Source: Fasciolopsis buskii (Eukaryota; Platyhelminthes; Trematoda; Plagiorchiida; Fasciolidae). Taken from it: a stretch of 64,000 nt of DNA. The DNA lies in the NCBI GenBank assembly GCA_008360955.1, contig LUCM01004648.1:42052-106051 (forward strand), read 5' to 3'. Within the stretch, counting starts at the first letter, position 1, and each line of letters begins with the position of its first letter. Of the stretch, positions 47,199 to 60,352 are shown piece by piece. A model generated the notes under the pieces. It was not told where the DNA came from, did no database searches, and was given only the letters and a program-made list of their open reading frames with translations. The translations under genes were made by a program, and so were the position numbers.

Positions 47199-49659
47199 GT
47201 ACCTTTACAGATATTATACGTTATTCACGTGCATATCAAAGGATATTTTGCCTCAGTTGGTGATCAATCGGTCTGATCAGAGATATTTTCGTATTAAAAG
47301 GCCACTTCTGAGGACAGCTTTTCTGGCTGATTGACACCTGATGTTGGTTACCCCGATGTGAGAGATATGACTGACGCTTGAGCTTTTGCAAACTACAGAT
47401 CAAGTAGAAAAGAACTACTTTGTTTATGATTTACGCATGTCTGATGCTCCGAATGTTAATTTTAAAAAGAGATTTTCAAAGTGTTATGATTTCGTCCGGT
47501 ATATGCTCATGAAGATTGAAGAATGTTAGAAATATAGCGGGATGAGCTTTTCCCTTCTTTGGACAAAAAGCGAAATGTCATTTATCTGACGACTTTCACT
47601 GTAGCGCGGGCTGGGAAACATATTTTCATGACCGTCGGAACTATGCGAGATAACAGTAAATTATTCTATAATCAGTTACAGATTTTTATTTCGTATTTTG
47701 ATCCCTTTTTAAATATGACGAGCTAAAATGCACTCACCAAGATGGCAGCAACTTAGCCGTAGATCCTAGGGGACAAAGTGAACGGTGGTGGAAAGATCAG
47801 AACTCAAGGAATTCATGGCCAGATATTTTGTTCTTGAAGGATAAAGCGCCGCAGCCAAACTTCGACGCCGTTACTCGGATAGATCTAAATTTGTTTGCTA
47901 CTTAGGCTGGCTAAATAGTCGATTTTTTTATTTCCAGTGATTTACGTACAGAATGATTACCAAACAAGGTCATAAGCGCGCAAAATACCTTCACATTTAG
48001 TTTGTAACGCGAGACGAATTCACATTTTCGGACAGTTTTTCTAAGTAACATATTTCATACAGCCAAATCTTATAATTCAGACCAAAGTGCATTTGGTTTC
48101 TAGCCCAATGTAAATATGCATTAATTAACTCTCTTGGGTATCACACACTTACAAGTCAGTTGTGCATAACAAATGAACTTCTGTTCATAAATCCATGTGT
48201 CTGATCACCTCGTTAAAGAAGCCCCTTTCACGGTAAAGCTAGAGAAAGTTGGGTAGATTCAACTGAAGGAAAATTCAGTAAAACTTGTCGGTTCATAGAC
48301 TGACGGTATAGTCCCATGTTAACATTACCCAATATTTGTCGTATTTGTTAGAGGCTTTAAATATTCAAACCTCATTTTAGGTTTTGTTACTATTATCATT
48401 GCTTCAACCTACGCTGCCCCCTTTCCTAATTTACATAATCTGCAGAGCGAGGAATGATGTACGGTTAATTGTAGAATAAGAACTTGAATGACGTCAAATA
48501 TACGAACTTCAGTGATTGAAGCAGTGGGCCACATAATTCCTCATATCCTGGAAGGAATCCGGTAGACGGCTTGAAAGTTTTCAGCGGACGCGTCCTAACC
48601 GCCTCAGTCTTTTCACGTCTAATGCCTCATAGAATGCCCTCCTCAAAGCTTAATATCTTACGACATACCTCTGAAGTACTGACGACGTTCTTTTACCATA
48701 TTCGTCCACTACTGCACAGATCGTCCTGTTCAAACACCAACAGTATACCTATGCATTCCTTTCTAGTGGTAAAATAAGAATGAAATATGCTACTGCCAAA
48801 TAATCGGAGGCCGATTAATTTCTGCAATGACTTGGTTCAAAAAGGTTCGAGCACCACGGACACTGAAAAGTCCGCTCACATTTTGACCGCTTGGAAACCA
48901 AAATGCCTGTAGCAACCGAATCGATAACAGTACACATGCCGAACAACATAAGGTCAAAATTATCATTGGGTATTTTAGACTGACCAGTTTTCACGCATAA
49001 GATTTAATCTATTACTTATCCTTGTAATCCCAGACCGTTGATTGTAGCGAATGCAGAAATCTGTTAAAAATTATTCTAGTTATAGCACATGCAACATATC
49101 ATCAATCCCTAGCTAGTCCTCTTATCTGGCTGTAATACGAACAAACGAGTCTTTCTAACCAGTTTCACTTTTGTGCTTAGGTATTTTGGCATGCATCTGA
49201 TCGTCTACGATGATGTTGGTTTCGTTGATCTTCTGGAGGAATTTTATGAATTCACAATCTTGTTTCCTTTTGCTAATTAAAACTGTTTGTCAGTGGAAAC
49301 ATGTCGTTTTAGGTGACTGATTGGTAAAAGTTTTACGTACTCTTTGATTACGACTACATTTTCGAAAGTCATTCGCTTCCGTTCTTGTTCATTTTTGATC
49401 ATATTTTAACGATCTTCCAAAAGAAACCATTGTATAACTACGGCTAACAAGCAGAGATTCTGCGGAAAAGAATCACCAGTGATTATTGATTAACATGTTA
49501 ACACACACGACTTGCGAAACACGAAATTGATTTTTCCGTGTTTGTATGGATTTCGGCAAGGTCCGCAGGAGCGGCGGGGAGATTTTGCCGCAATGGTTAC
49601 TCCATTAAGGCTGATAATTCAAAAGCATATTTTCAGGAAATCACCGAACATCGTGTGCC

Positions 49660-49745
49660 ATCCAAAGAACCGGTGGTGATCAAGCGCATAAAGTCTTAAC
49701 GTTTAGAATAATAAGTCCCGGGATCGAATCCGCCCACCACCATTC
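49660..49745 (+). repeat. tRNA-like sequence, probable SINE head
   Basis: TGGTGATCAAGCGC (49673-49686) resembles the D-arm/A box of a Leu- or Ser-type tRNA, and GGGATCGAATCC (49720-49731) a B box, at tRNA-like spacing. The acceptor stem does not close, so a working tRNA is unlikely. Confidence 0.45.
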
Positions 49746-50077
49746 AACTTCCCCACTTGGGAGCACTCTGGTAGCCGCAAACCCTCCTGAAAATAACGTA
49801 CAGTTGCTATCCCATTAAGAAAAGTAGTAAAAGATAAAACCCCTTTGAATGTAGGGAAAAAATGTCCTGGCGAAAGTGTCATCACGTGTACACTTACATG
49901 GTGAACAAATTCTAGATCTAGTCTAAGGCATGACATGCTGTCAGTTTCATGTCAAAAACGTTTGTGATTTCCTGAGAGCACAATCAAATGAGTTCGTTAA
50001 TTTGCCTGACACGTCGAAAAACAAATGCTGACTAATGGTAAGCAAGAAATGTCAGAGTTTGCGTAGATCCGCCGACT

Positions 50078-50128
50078 GAGAATCGAACCCGATTCAGCAA
50101 TCAGTCACGTTTTTTACTTAGAGCCAAA
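50078..50128 (-). repeat. tRNA-like sequence, minus strand (weak)
   Basis: On the minus strand GGGTTCGATTC (50080-50090) is a near-consensus B box, and TGGCTCTAAGT (about 50116-50126) a possible A box at rather short spacing. No cloverleaf forms. Confidence 0.3.
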
Positions 50129-53100
50129 GGTGAGTGAACGAAATTCAACAAATATTAAGGAAAGGTTTATAACTGTTTCGGAACAGAGTTGAGTAAAACT
50201 CAGAGTTTTACTTGAGAATGTCTATAATAAACTTAACTGCAGTTAACAAAAATAGAACCATACTTGTTCATTCCCGAATTCCACTTGTGCTTCTAGGATG
50301 AGATTTGTTAGATAATTTGCACAAACAAATTCCCAGCCACTCATTTGTTCAGGATGTGGTCTGATTATTGGTGGCTGGAAAAAAATCGCTTATGTTAAAC
50401 TTAGGATTGGATTGAATAGCCCAAAGCTGTTGCCATTGTCTAGCAGCTTGTAACTTTTGTTTAGTAGCCTCGAAAACAGTTGGATTAATTGCAGATTTTC
50501 TGAACGTGTTTCGTGAAAACGTGCAAAGTATATACAAATCGTGTGGTCGAATATTGTGAATCGATAACCGAATAGGAACTACGATGTTACATGTCAGTTT
50601 GGATTAGGAATTAGATAGCTTTACATCAAGTCGGGGCCATTAAGATCATCCCGAGATTACGAATTCAAAACCGTGGGCTATCATACGATAACCACTAAAC
50701 GTAAATTAACGTGAAAACTTGTAGATGGAAACGAAAGGAATAGTAGAACTTGTCATTACCAACCCAGTGGTTTTCGTGTGCTTCCGGCAGCATAAAGATT
50801 TGAGATTACCGATGTGAAGTCCGCGTTTTTTTATCTACAGCCCGGTGATACAGTTTTGAATACAATCAGTGAATGTTTTTATGCACCCAACGGTAGTGAA
50901 TGATTAGATTGGGAAAGAAAATGTACCACCAAAACACCAAACGTAGCGATCTCAAACATTTAAAAACATTAAATAGGAACCAATTAGTTACTTAAAAGCA
51001 AGGAAAACAAGAGGATTTTTCCGACCATTTTCATTCTGCCGTATTGTGTGCACAATGTCATTTCCGGAGACTAGCTATTCCCACTGAAGCCATGGTTAAC
51101 AGTGTGACTGATCACTGGAATTGCTTGCGGTTGAGGCATCTGGTATCAAAATTCTTACTTCTTCGATGGCGCTCACTACGGACGGTCGGGCTGGCTAAGA
51201 TGCAATACTTAAATGAGTACCTGCTGATTATTTCTGTTGGTGTTTCAGGATCAAAGTGTGCAAGTTATCTCATGAAACAATTCATTTGTTATTCTCGTGT
51301 ACTTTTGGCTGAAGCGATGCAATCAGCAGCTACCATCTTTTGGTAGCTCTCTTCGATGAAATATGACCGTCAAAAAAGTGACGAAATCGACGGCTATTAA
51401 AAGGTCAACTACCTCAGATGGACGAAGCAGTGGTCCTCAAGATGTCCACAGAGAACTTACATGGTAATGATCGCTTGGCTGTCACCTGACAAGCATAAGG
51501 TGGATGGTCGTCCTGAGACCAGTCGCTAATTTTATGATCGAATCTCGAATCTTAGGATTCTTTTCCGATTAGGCAGCTTGCAAATTATCCACATCCCTAT
51601 CTAGTGCCTTTTTTATGTTGCTGATCCTATTGTAGAGTTTTTATAATAAAAACAGAAGGACAAAATATCAGTGAGCAAATATTTTCCATCCTAATGTGTC
51701 AGTAGGTGATTTCCAAGATACTAAATTATTATCGCTTCCACTCATGCATCATGTTGATAAGTCGTAACTACTCTGATGTTCGGTGCAAGAAAATTAATGT
51801 TCTTCCAAAAATTTGTACCATGCTACTTGAATAATTCATTTATTTGCTTGTGCAACTGCCAAACTTAGTGTCCTAGCAAACCGTAGGTACAGCATGAATG
51901 CGAGACAGTACTTTCGATAAACCACACTGGTTATGACCGTTAGTGTCAGGAATAGCCCAAAATAGATATTTCCATCCTTTAGGCCAGGGTTGAGGGACAA
52001 CGGTCATAGGTTCCCAGAAGATGAGGAATGTTCTGTCTATTGAGAATGCCTCAGTTACAGGTTTGCTGTATGAAAGCGTTTTTGGGTAGGCAAATTCAAA
52101 TTTTGTTTCCAAAGTACTGTTTGTAGCAACAAATCTGGAGTAGGAAATTCAGTGACGTCACTAAAAAGAACGAGTTTTCTCTTCATATTTGTTAGACAGT
52201 TCACATTAATAGTTAACCATGTTGGTCTGGCTAATGTTCCAAGAGAAATCCGACCGTGCGATTACTTAAGACGCGAAAAACGGATGTACACATTTTACGA
52301 AACTGTTTTGGCCAAAGACCACCTAACAAGACCTGTGTATAAAATCATTAGTGTAAAAATGTTGAAATAAGAAGGCAAAAATACATGTGATCTCATATGG
52401 GACATCATCAAACATCAGTACCCTATAAGGACTAGGCAAAAAATTAGTCTTTACTTTTTAAAAACTGATCCCGATTTCATTTGGAAGAAATCTGAGAAAG
52501 ATAACTGCAAGTTAAATTGTTCCTCAAGTTGATCCAATTTCAACCGGTTGAAAATTTCCCAATTGGAAATCCAGACTCACTCACGTCAGTGTTTTTTAAG
52601 GAACTAGAGCTTTCCAACCACTTTCGTTTTTTGAGGAAGTAACCGTGGAGCAAAACGTTTAAACCTGGATCGTGGTCACTGTAGATAGACCGACAACCAA
52701 CCACTGGGTAGCATTTTTGTGCGTCAAAAGCGCTCTGATGCCAACTGTAAATAAGGCTTTCTTATGTTACCGATTGAGACTTGTCCTCAATGTACTTTGC
52801 TTAACCAAGAACACTGGATGGATGATCGATACGAATCGCGATCCAATTTTCTATGCTGGCAAATTACTCAGATGACGATGGTTGTTTTTTCCAATATGAA
52901 TGCATCATTTCTCTTTCGTCTGTTCACATTTTGCGAACTGACTGGGAACATCTGAAAAAGAAAAAAATAGGACTGGTCATAATCAAACTAAAGCCATGTC
53001 TGAAGTGAGAAGCGGAAATTTGATATTCGCGCTTTGTTACCACAGAAAACATCGTCCAGCAAGTCCAAATAATTTGTAGTAAGTCATTTAATAAAATCGA

Positions 53101-56100
53101 AAATGTAAAAGAATCACTCAGAATCTCTGCAGGATGTGACCTGAATGAAAACATGGCCTCTTAGGCATTCATATTTTCAATTTGTTTTATCCCTTGTACG
53201 ACCAGTGAATTTGCACTGGCATGTCAAGCCTTTGTTTTCTTAATTGCAGCAATACGGAATAATAAAAGAAAAATCAAAAGATCTTGATACATAAATAATG
53301 TAAGTAAGTATAAGCATTCAAGGGCGTCATTGACTGTGACACTGAGCCACATCACCAGTTGTCTCCTACCTTCAAGCTGAGCAACTCGTAGACCCCTGCA
53401 CACTGGCTGATGTTTTCGTACCCTTCCGCTGAATCACGATCTGCCTAGATCGACTTGCAAATTTACAATTATCTGACTCCAAACTAATCTTTTTGCTACC
53501 GTGGTCACCACAGGTCTCAATTATATTAACAGGAAAAGATATCAGTACCTTTTCGAATGACTAAATTCCAAAATCGACTGCCTCAGTAGTTATGTCACCA
53601 CTGCAAAAAAATGACCGATTGCATTTTACCAACACTACGAAGACAGCGCTGTTCAAACATCTAAGGTTTGCAGTCACCTTCCATCCTAATTGGATGTGTT
53701 TCTGACTCGTTTAGCCGAACCGGCTCTACTACTACTGTGTTCACCGGATTGCTAATCGACAGCCCAAAAATTATGCCCATGCCACAGATGCTGAATGCCA
53801 GTTGATCCTTCTGTATGCCACCATCGGGTGCTGTTCAAACGTCCGTGCACTTAACTCTATCTACTTCAGCCAATTCCTTCTTCATCAAAAGGGACTGCGC
53901 CTATTTTCTAACACCGGTTTTTGACTGACCTGCTTCCTGCATTTCGTCCGGGTCGGACCTCCGGCTAATTTTCAAACGCACGCGCTTCCGGGGAATAGAT
54001 AACTGGCGCGTAGTATAATACCTGGAGCAGTCTGCGTGAAATACTAAGGAAAATAAGTCCCGTGACTAGCCTAATTGGATCTTCAACGGTTCTCACAAAA
54101 GGAAACAAAATAACCTATTTCGTCCTTCCCAAAATGCATCCACTGACATTTTTTATTTCATAGGCTAAAACGTCGGCACCACCCTTGAAAAGATTCAATG
54201 ACTGGCCATCTGGTATGAAGAAACAGGCAAGTAGGACTCTGAATTCGACAACAATGATCCCGACGTGTACCTAGCGCACGCCTCGAAACCATTCGAGCAA
54301 AACCCGTCACATTTGATCTTTAGCTTCGGGAGTACTATTGCTGAGGGATTCATGCAACGACACGACAAAAACACCGGTATTTTATTCGCTTGGTATTTCC
54401 CACCACAGAGCGACAGAATTGTATGTTGTATGACCGTTCACTGAAGTGCAGTCGATAACTGAATATTTGGGTCTCGTATTCAAAGCGATCCCGATTCCAT
54501 CATAATCACGAGCACTGAAAACCGGATCAGTTGACACATGAAGAGTGAGTCGAGAGGGAGGTCGGAACTGAAGCGCGAAGAGTAATCACATAAGTGGGGT
54601 CTTGTCTGTGCGTTTTGGAGAGGCAGCATACATCCATTTTAAAAGTTTCAAGAGTTCTAGCTTGAGCAGCATGTTATCCCATCTGGTTTCGTTTGCGAAT
54701 GTTAAAAACATCGAACTGAACTAATTATTTCAGCTCACGTAGTTAGTTCATTCAATCAGGTTGTTCCACCGATCCCCAATTGTCCATAGCTTCTTTTGTG
54801 AGCTTAATATCACAGGAATGAACGTTTGTAAGATTCTTCAAAGAGAGGTTTACAGATGTTTTGGAGAAAGCTCTGGTTTTCGGCACCCCACGTCGCACGA
54901 GGGGTTTTTCTTACCTTCGACTAAAAATTCTGATTGAAATGCCAGTGGAGCGTTCACGCAACATTGAACTTTGAGCAGAAATGCACTTGTCTGCACCCAA
55001 CCTGCTAAAAAAAGTATGCAGTACGCTCCTGTGCCACTCAAATGCAGCGTGGAATTTATTTCATTTGCGAATTTTGCTTGAAAAATTTAGCGAACATTAG
55101 TAAAGAATCCATTAGCTAAGTGAAATAAAGATGCGAGTGCAAAACTAGAGCCTTTGATTTTGCAAAAAACGTGTTTGCAAAGTAGTGGAAGTTGGCTGTG
55201 ATTAGTTGCTGTGCTGATACTCAGTTTTCCGACCGAAATGCTGACTCAAAGGAAACAAAATCTAGAGGATCATGAGAGTACGTTATCAAGACTCTGCCAG
55301 CTTGCGATAATGTATTCTGATTTTCTGTTTGGTTCACGTCTAGGTCCAATCTTTTTGTGGAGAGGCGTTTTCAGTGACCAAAATCAGGTGAATAAAACTG
55401 CATTTATGAAATTTAAAGCAAAAGCAGAATTGAAATGTTTGATAGAACCAGCACTCGAATTGTGTGAATAGTTTTTCTTTTGACCCATGTAAGTCTCATC
55501 ACAAGTTGCACCTGCATTAATCAGTAGGGGATCGAAGCAATCTCATGAATAATTAGCTAGCCTCACAGAATAGATCTGAGGAGGCTGATCGTAGCCTACG
55601 GTGAATTTACGAATTTCAGTGGAGAGAAATCATTTTACCCCATATGCTGTCGAATACTGTGGATAGCCTTAGAAACCACCGTGGACATTTTCAAGTGGAA
55701 GTTTCACATCCCAAAGAAACATGCAAAGAGATCCGAACTGAGCTAGTCAGAGTCATTCGGCCCTAATCCAATGTATTTTTCACTAGGTTCAGGCCACTGA
55801 CCCTGGCTGAGCGACAATAAAAATCACAAACTCAGCTGACAAAAGACATTTACAGAACACTCGTGATATATGTATATATTATCGAGAATTTCCTTCTAGC
55901 TTACAAACTGATAAAGGACACTCATTTTAATTCATCATCGTTTGTCACTTCTACACAATTGACCACGGAGTATTTTCAGCCACCCGCTTTATTATTTTTT
56001 TCGCAGTATGAGATTCTAACAGTTTCTTCATTTGTTGTGTCCTATGATAATTGAAACATATGGGTATAATGAAACCTTCTTTATCTGCTTGTAAGGGTAA

Positions 56101-59100
56101 CGTCTCGCCCACGGTTACTAATTCATGTCCTAAAATTCCATTATACTTACGGTTTCAACTAGAAAATCATTCATAATACCGTTCTTGCTGTAATAGTTGT
56201 TCAAGAGCAAGTGGCCGTCGAAATGTATGTAAAGCGAATATTCATTGAGCATTTCAGTTGGACTAGTTATAAGTCCACGTTTTGCGAGCAATAAACTTAA
56301 TGCAAACTCGGCGTTTTTATGTCCAAAATATCTGTTATTCCAACGTTGCCAATATCGAGCAGGTGGTTCAGTTATTCACATTTTAACTAAATGCCGTAAA
56401 ACATGTAGATTTCACAACAGGTGCAAACATAGTCTGCAAACATAGTCTGAACAAAGTTCGCTGCGGGCATTTACATAATTGGGGTTGTGGACACATATCC
56501 AGTATGAATGGAGGAATGGACTAACAAAAACAAACTAACGGGGCACATGTAACAGTACTCCCGTAGATCCGTTCAGTTCAATGGAGAAGTGGCACAGAAA
56601 CTGCTTAGAAAGGTAACACCTATGAGGTCATGCTGTATTGTAACTTCCATCAGTGTTATCTTTTAGTGCAGCTACTGCTGCTTTATGATTCATCCGATGC
56701 TTAAATAATCTCATTTGAACCCCAAAGCATTCACTATGATTGATATCAAGTTGACACCACGGAAAAACCAAACAACGAGAAGCAAACTTGCGGTGCTAGA
56801 CAATTCCACAACTTTCTGGTCCATTATTTTGTCTCGTTTCATGTAAACAAAATCTCTGACTAACTCTTTATTGGACGACGGCGTGTAGGGTGGCGGTTAC
56901 ATGTAATCCCAAAATGGAACAAAGTAGATTATTAATTCCCTTGTTAATTCAATGCCCGAAATTCCAACTCTTTGGTAATCATGAAATCTGGGGATCAGTC
57001 AACGGCATTTTCATTCGTGTTCAGACCGGCTGACGGTTATCTTCGAAAAAATGCCAGCTGGGATACAACAGTGGTTGCAGGCTAGACTTTTGCGCTTCCA
57101 CAAAGGTAGGTTTATTTTGGAGAGGTGTGCCGTGGGAAATCTACTAAAGCCCGAAAAATCCTTGTGGCAAAAATTGGTGAATGAGCTAGTTAGATTTAAA
57201 TAATAATAGTATTATAACTGGAGGGGCGTGCAGATCCATGCGTATGAAATTAGCTTGGGTATGAAGATTAATTCACTTGGTGCTTAAGGGTATCAGTAAT
57301 AAGGCAGTTGCTCTAACAAATTTTAGCCCCGCCATGGTAATAGCCTAGCAGAATTTCTAATATGTGACGAATTTAAAGGAATTTCTAGTACTTCATGAGC
57401 TTAATTATTTACCGAACTCCTATTCAGCACCACCGCAGAAACAAACGACGTCTCCTTAATTACAGCTTATCATTTTGATTAGAAATGGCTTTTTAAATGG
57501 AATCAGTTTTGGTTCTACTAGGGAGTTAGCTTTTGTACGGTTTGAGCTCCGCAAAATCAAAACCTGTGCGCTCAAAATATGCAGAACTGCGGTCTTATCA
57601 ACCGAGAACACCATGGCAGCCTTCTGTTTGTTGCAGTCTCCCGGTGGAGGATCTAAACTCGGTCAGGTGGATTGACCTACTTGATTCTACAATTTCGATG
57701 GATCAGATAGGTGTTGGGAAGTTGTGCATATTAGTGTTGATTAGGTCAGCGCCACAACACATCTGCTTGCGCCATTACGATGCTGGTGCCCAAACGTGTG
57801 TGCTGAATAATGTGGTCAAAAGGACGTGGTTTTCACTTCATGTTTCCAGACTGTAGATCCTGATTTTTACAAAGTGGGCTAAACGAACACTAACATAACT
57901 GGTCTGATTGAGACACGGAGTGCATACTCACACCCGGAGCCCTCAGTCCGAAAGTCGCGCATTCATTGTCGTGACGGATGACTAAGTTTTATCGCGAAAA
58001 ATGCGAACACCTTTAAGTTGAGATGTTCTGGCTGTTTGGTTATAACTAGGAGATTGCAAACTCAGGACTAGGGTTGCTATCTCAATTCCATCAGCCACGC
58101 TTTGGAGCGAGACGTTAACGTTGCAGAAGTTATTCTTCGCCTTGTAAAGTTCGTAAACTTTTCGTTGATGTTTTAAGCAAGGCACAGCATGAGCACGATG
58201 TTCCTATTATTGTTAAGTTGACAAATTCATCCGTGCAGAAGCGGCGACTTCTTCAGAAAATACGCCCGATGGCATTATGATGACTTGGTGTTCGACCTGC
58301 GACTGGTTCAGCACAAAATCCATCCCCGTTGAGGCTGGTTGAAAATGTGCTGCTCCTACTTATACTGCTGTCGAGTAATCGTAAGTTTCTGGAGCAGCAA
58401 AAAATACCTCACCATCACCCAGGTTAGGTAGCTTTCGGCTAGAGGGAAAAGCTGTTCAACTGATTTATTCCTGTTTTATTTTATCTACGAACATTAATAA
58501 CGTGGATAAATATCATCTGTTCCGGAATCAATATCTAGTGAATTTGGAAATCAGCTCTGTAGAGAAGAACCACCTTTATCGATTTACGACAGTGCCTGTT
58601 AGCATAACATGACAGGTTGAATAATTAAAGAAATTTTACGAATGAGATCAAAGAATGGTCTAGTGGATACTCTGTCCCATCTTTCAGGTAAAATCGAACA
58701 AAAAACCAGAAGAACCTTAAACATAATGTATTAGTCTACTCGTGGCTAAACAGAATCTCTGATTATCCACGTAATATTTTAAACGACCTGTTGTTTTCAA
58801 CGGGGTAAATATTTTAGTCATTCAATATTCCGTCCAAGGAACGCGATTTTCAGTCATGTCTCAATGTTTCTGATCAAGGGCTTTCCTCGATTGTTGGGCC
58901 CTACCAGGAAGGGCCAATTGGCACCAAAGCGCGGCTCACTTCTTCACACCTCGAAATCAAATTATGATCTAACCGCTGCGTTGTTTCTTCTAGTGTCGCT
59001 CATCGCATACATCAATAAAACGAAAACCTAGACAGTATGCATGGATGCAGGGTACAGACTACTCAAGGTGTAGTAAAACGATTATACTGGTCAGATAACC

Positions 59101-59803
59101 TCCATCAAAACCCAATACAGGAATTCGCACTACGTCGACAATCACCAAATTTTGCAGTAGACTTGAAGAATGCTCCTGAAACACTAGCAATCGTTTAAAA
59201 TAATCGAGCACATTCTCGCATTGAGAAAAGGACGGAAATTACGGGGGCACCCGAAGGGTTGCAGATTCCCGGAAGCCACTCTGGCTGTTGCTAATTGTGC
59301 CATGCTCCCCTACTTACCACCTTTTTCAGTCGCTTTCCACTCCCCAAGGTAATCAGTGCATTGACTATTTTCAGCTGGCTGCTACAAAAGGTTAGGGTAG
59401 GCTAAAGTCGCTTCCAGTATTAAAGAATCACCTTGGTCACACTGTGCCTACATATTTTAATCTGCCGTTGATTCAAAACCTGTTGAATGACACGTAAATC
59501 GTTGTTCAGTGAGGTGATATGTTTAACATAATCCGAGGCAAAGCTATGTTAGATGGGCAAAGTTCAAATCCATCAGCGCTTAGATAAGGAAATACCTTTC
59601 GTTGATTGTTCCTTCTGGCAAACCTATTTCAAAATAGCCGCTGTTTTTATGCACGATGTGACGAATCGTAATACGATGTCTTTCTGCCACCATTATTATT
59701 CAGCATGAGGATGTTATTTGATGCTTAATTTATTTCGTCCAGTTTTCGTTATTTGTTTTGGCTATGAAACTGATTGTTTGGTTACTATTATCGAATTTCA
59801 CAG

Positions 59804-60352
59804 GTCCACGTCACTGACTTTACCACAAGCTGGCGGGATGGTTTAGCTTTTTGTGCCTTACTACATCGTCACTGGCCTGAATTGATCAATTTTGAAAATA
59901 TGCTCATGTTGGACTCCAAACCATGGGAACGCATCGAGACCGCATTTAAACAGGCGTCCGATCATTTCGGTATTCCTCAGCTAATTGAACCAGTAGACTT
60001 GTTTGAAGATTACTGGTCTGATGAACGATGCATCCTTACCGTCGTGGTCACATGGTATCAGTTTCTAACCAATTCCCAATATGCGCAAGTTTATGCCAGT
60101 CGGCTGAATCACGTACTTAGTCAATGCTTGGAAATCAGTCAGCTGGCTCAGCAATACATGACTAAACTGCGCCGTTGGGTGCAATGGGCAGAAGTGACAA
60201 AACAACTAATTGGTTCCAAAGAACAAAATCTCAACTTTCAAATTTCGAAATGCCCGGATCCGGAGTGTCTGATACGTGAACAGTTGAAAGCTATTACCGA
60301 GTGGAGTCAAGGAGAAAAATCTGATCGAATGCTAGAACGCAGTGAACTGGAA
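59804..60352 (+). CDS. Beta-spectrin-like exon D: CH2 and start of the rod
   Basis: One hundred and eighty-three codons, phase 0 both ends, TTTCACAG acceptor and GAA/GTAAGT donor. VHVTDFTTSWRDGLAFCALL is the centre of CH2, then HRHWPELINFENM and AFKQASDHFGIPQLIEP. The usual L-D-P-E-D-V and P-D-E-K-S-I-I-T-Y-V blocks are divergent (IEPVDLFEDYWSDERCILTV). After CH2 come about 90 residues matching the region that leads into the first spectrin repeat, ending MLERSELE where beta-spectrins have an equivalent G-N-L-E. The open frame runs past the donor to 60418, but that part is intronic. The protein would bind F-actin through CH1-CH2 at the cytoplasmic face of the membrane. Confidence 0.92.

Larger units (their letters stand above)
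47199..59803 (+). other. Spectrin intron C (12.6 kb)
   Basis: GTACCT donor; the acceptor is TTTCACAG. Two tRNA-like relics lie near 49.66 and 50.08 kb. A segment at 53.3-54.5 kb is richer in C and in codon-like stretches than its surroundings, but I could not match it to an element. The frame at 57533-57856 is unrecognised. No other gene is supported. Confidence 0.72.

Noticed and set aside
51144..51190. KFLLLRWRSLRTVGL, considered as the start of CH2
   Set aside because: Only loosely similar to the L-L-L-W helix; 47094-47198 matches far better in sequence, phase and splice sites.
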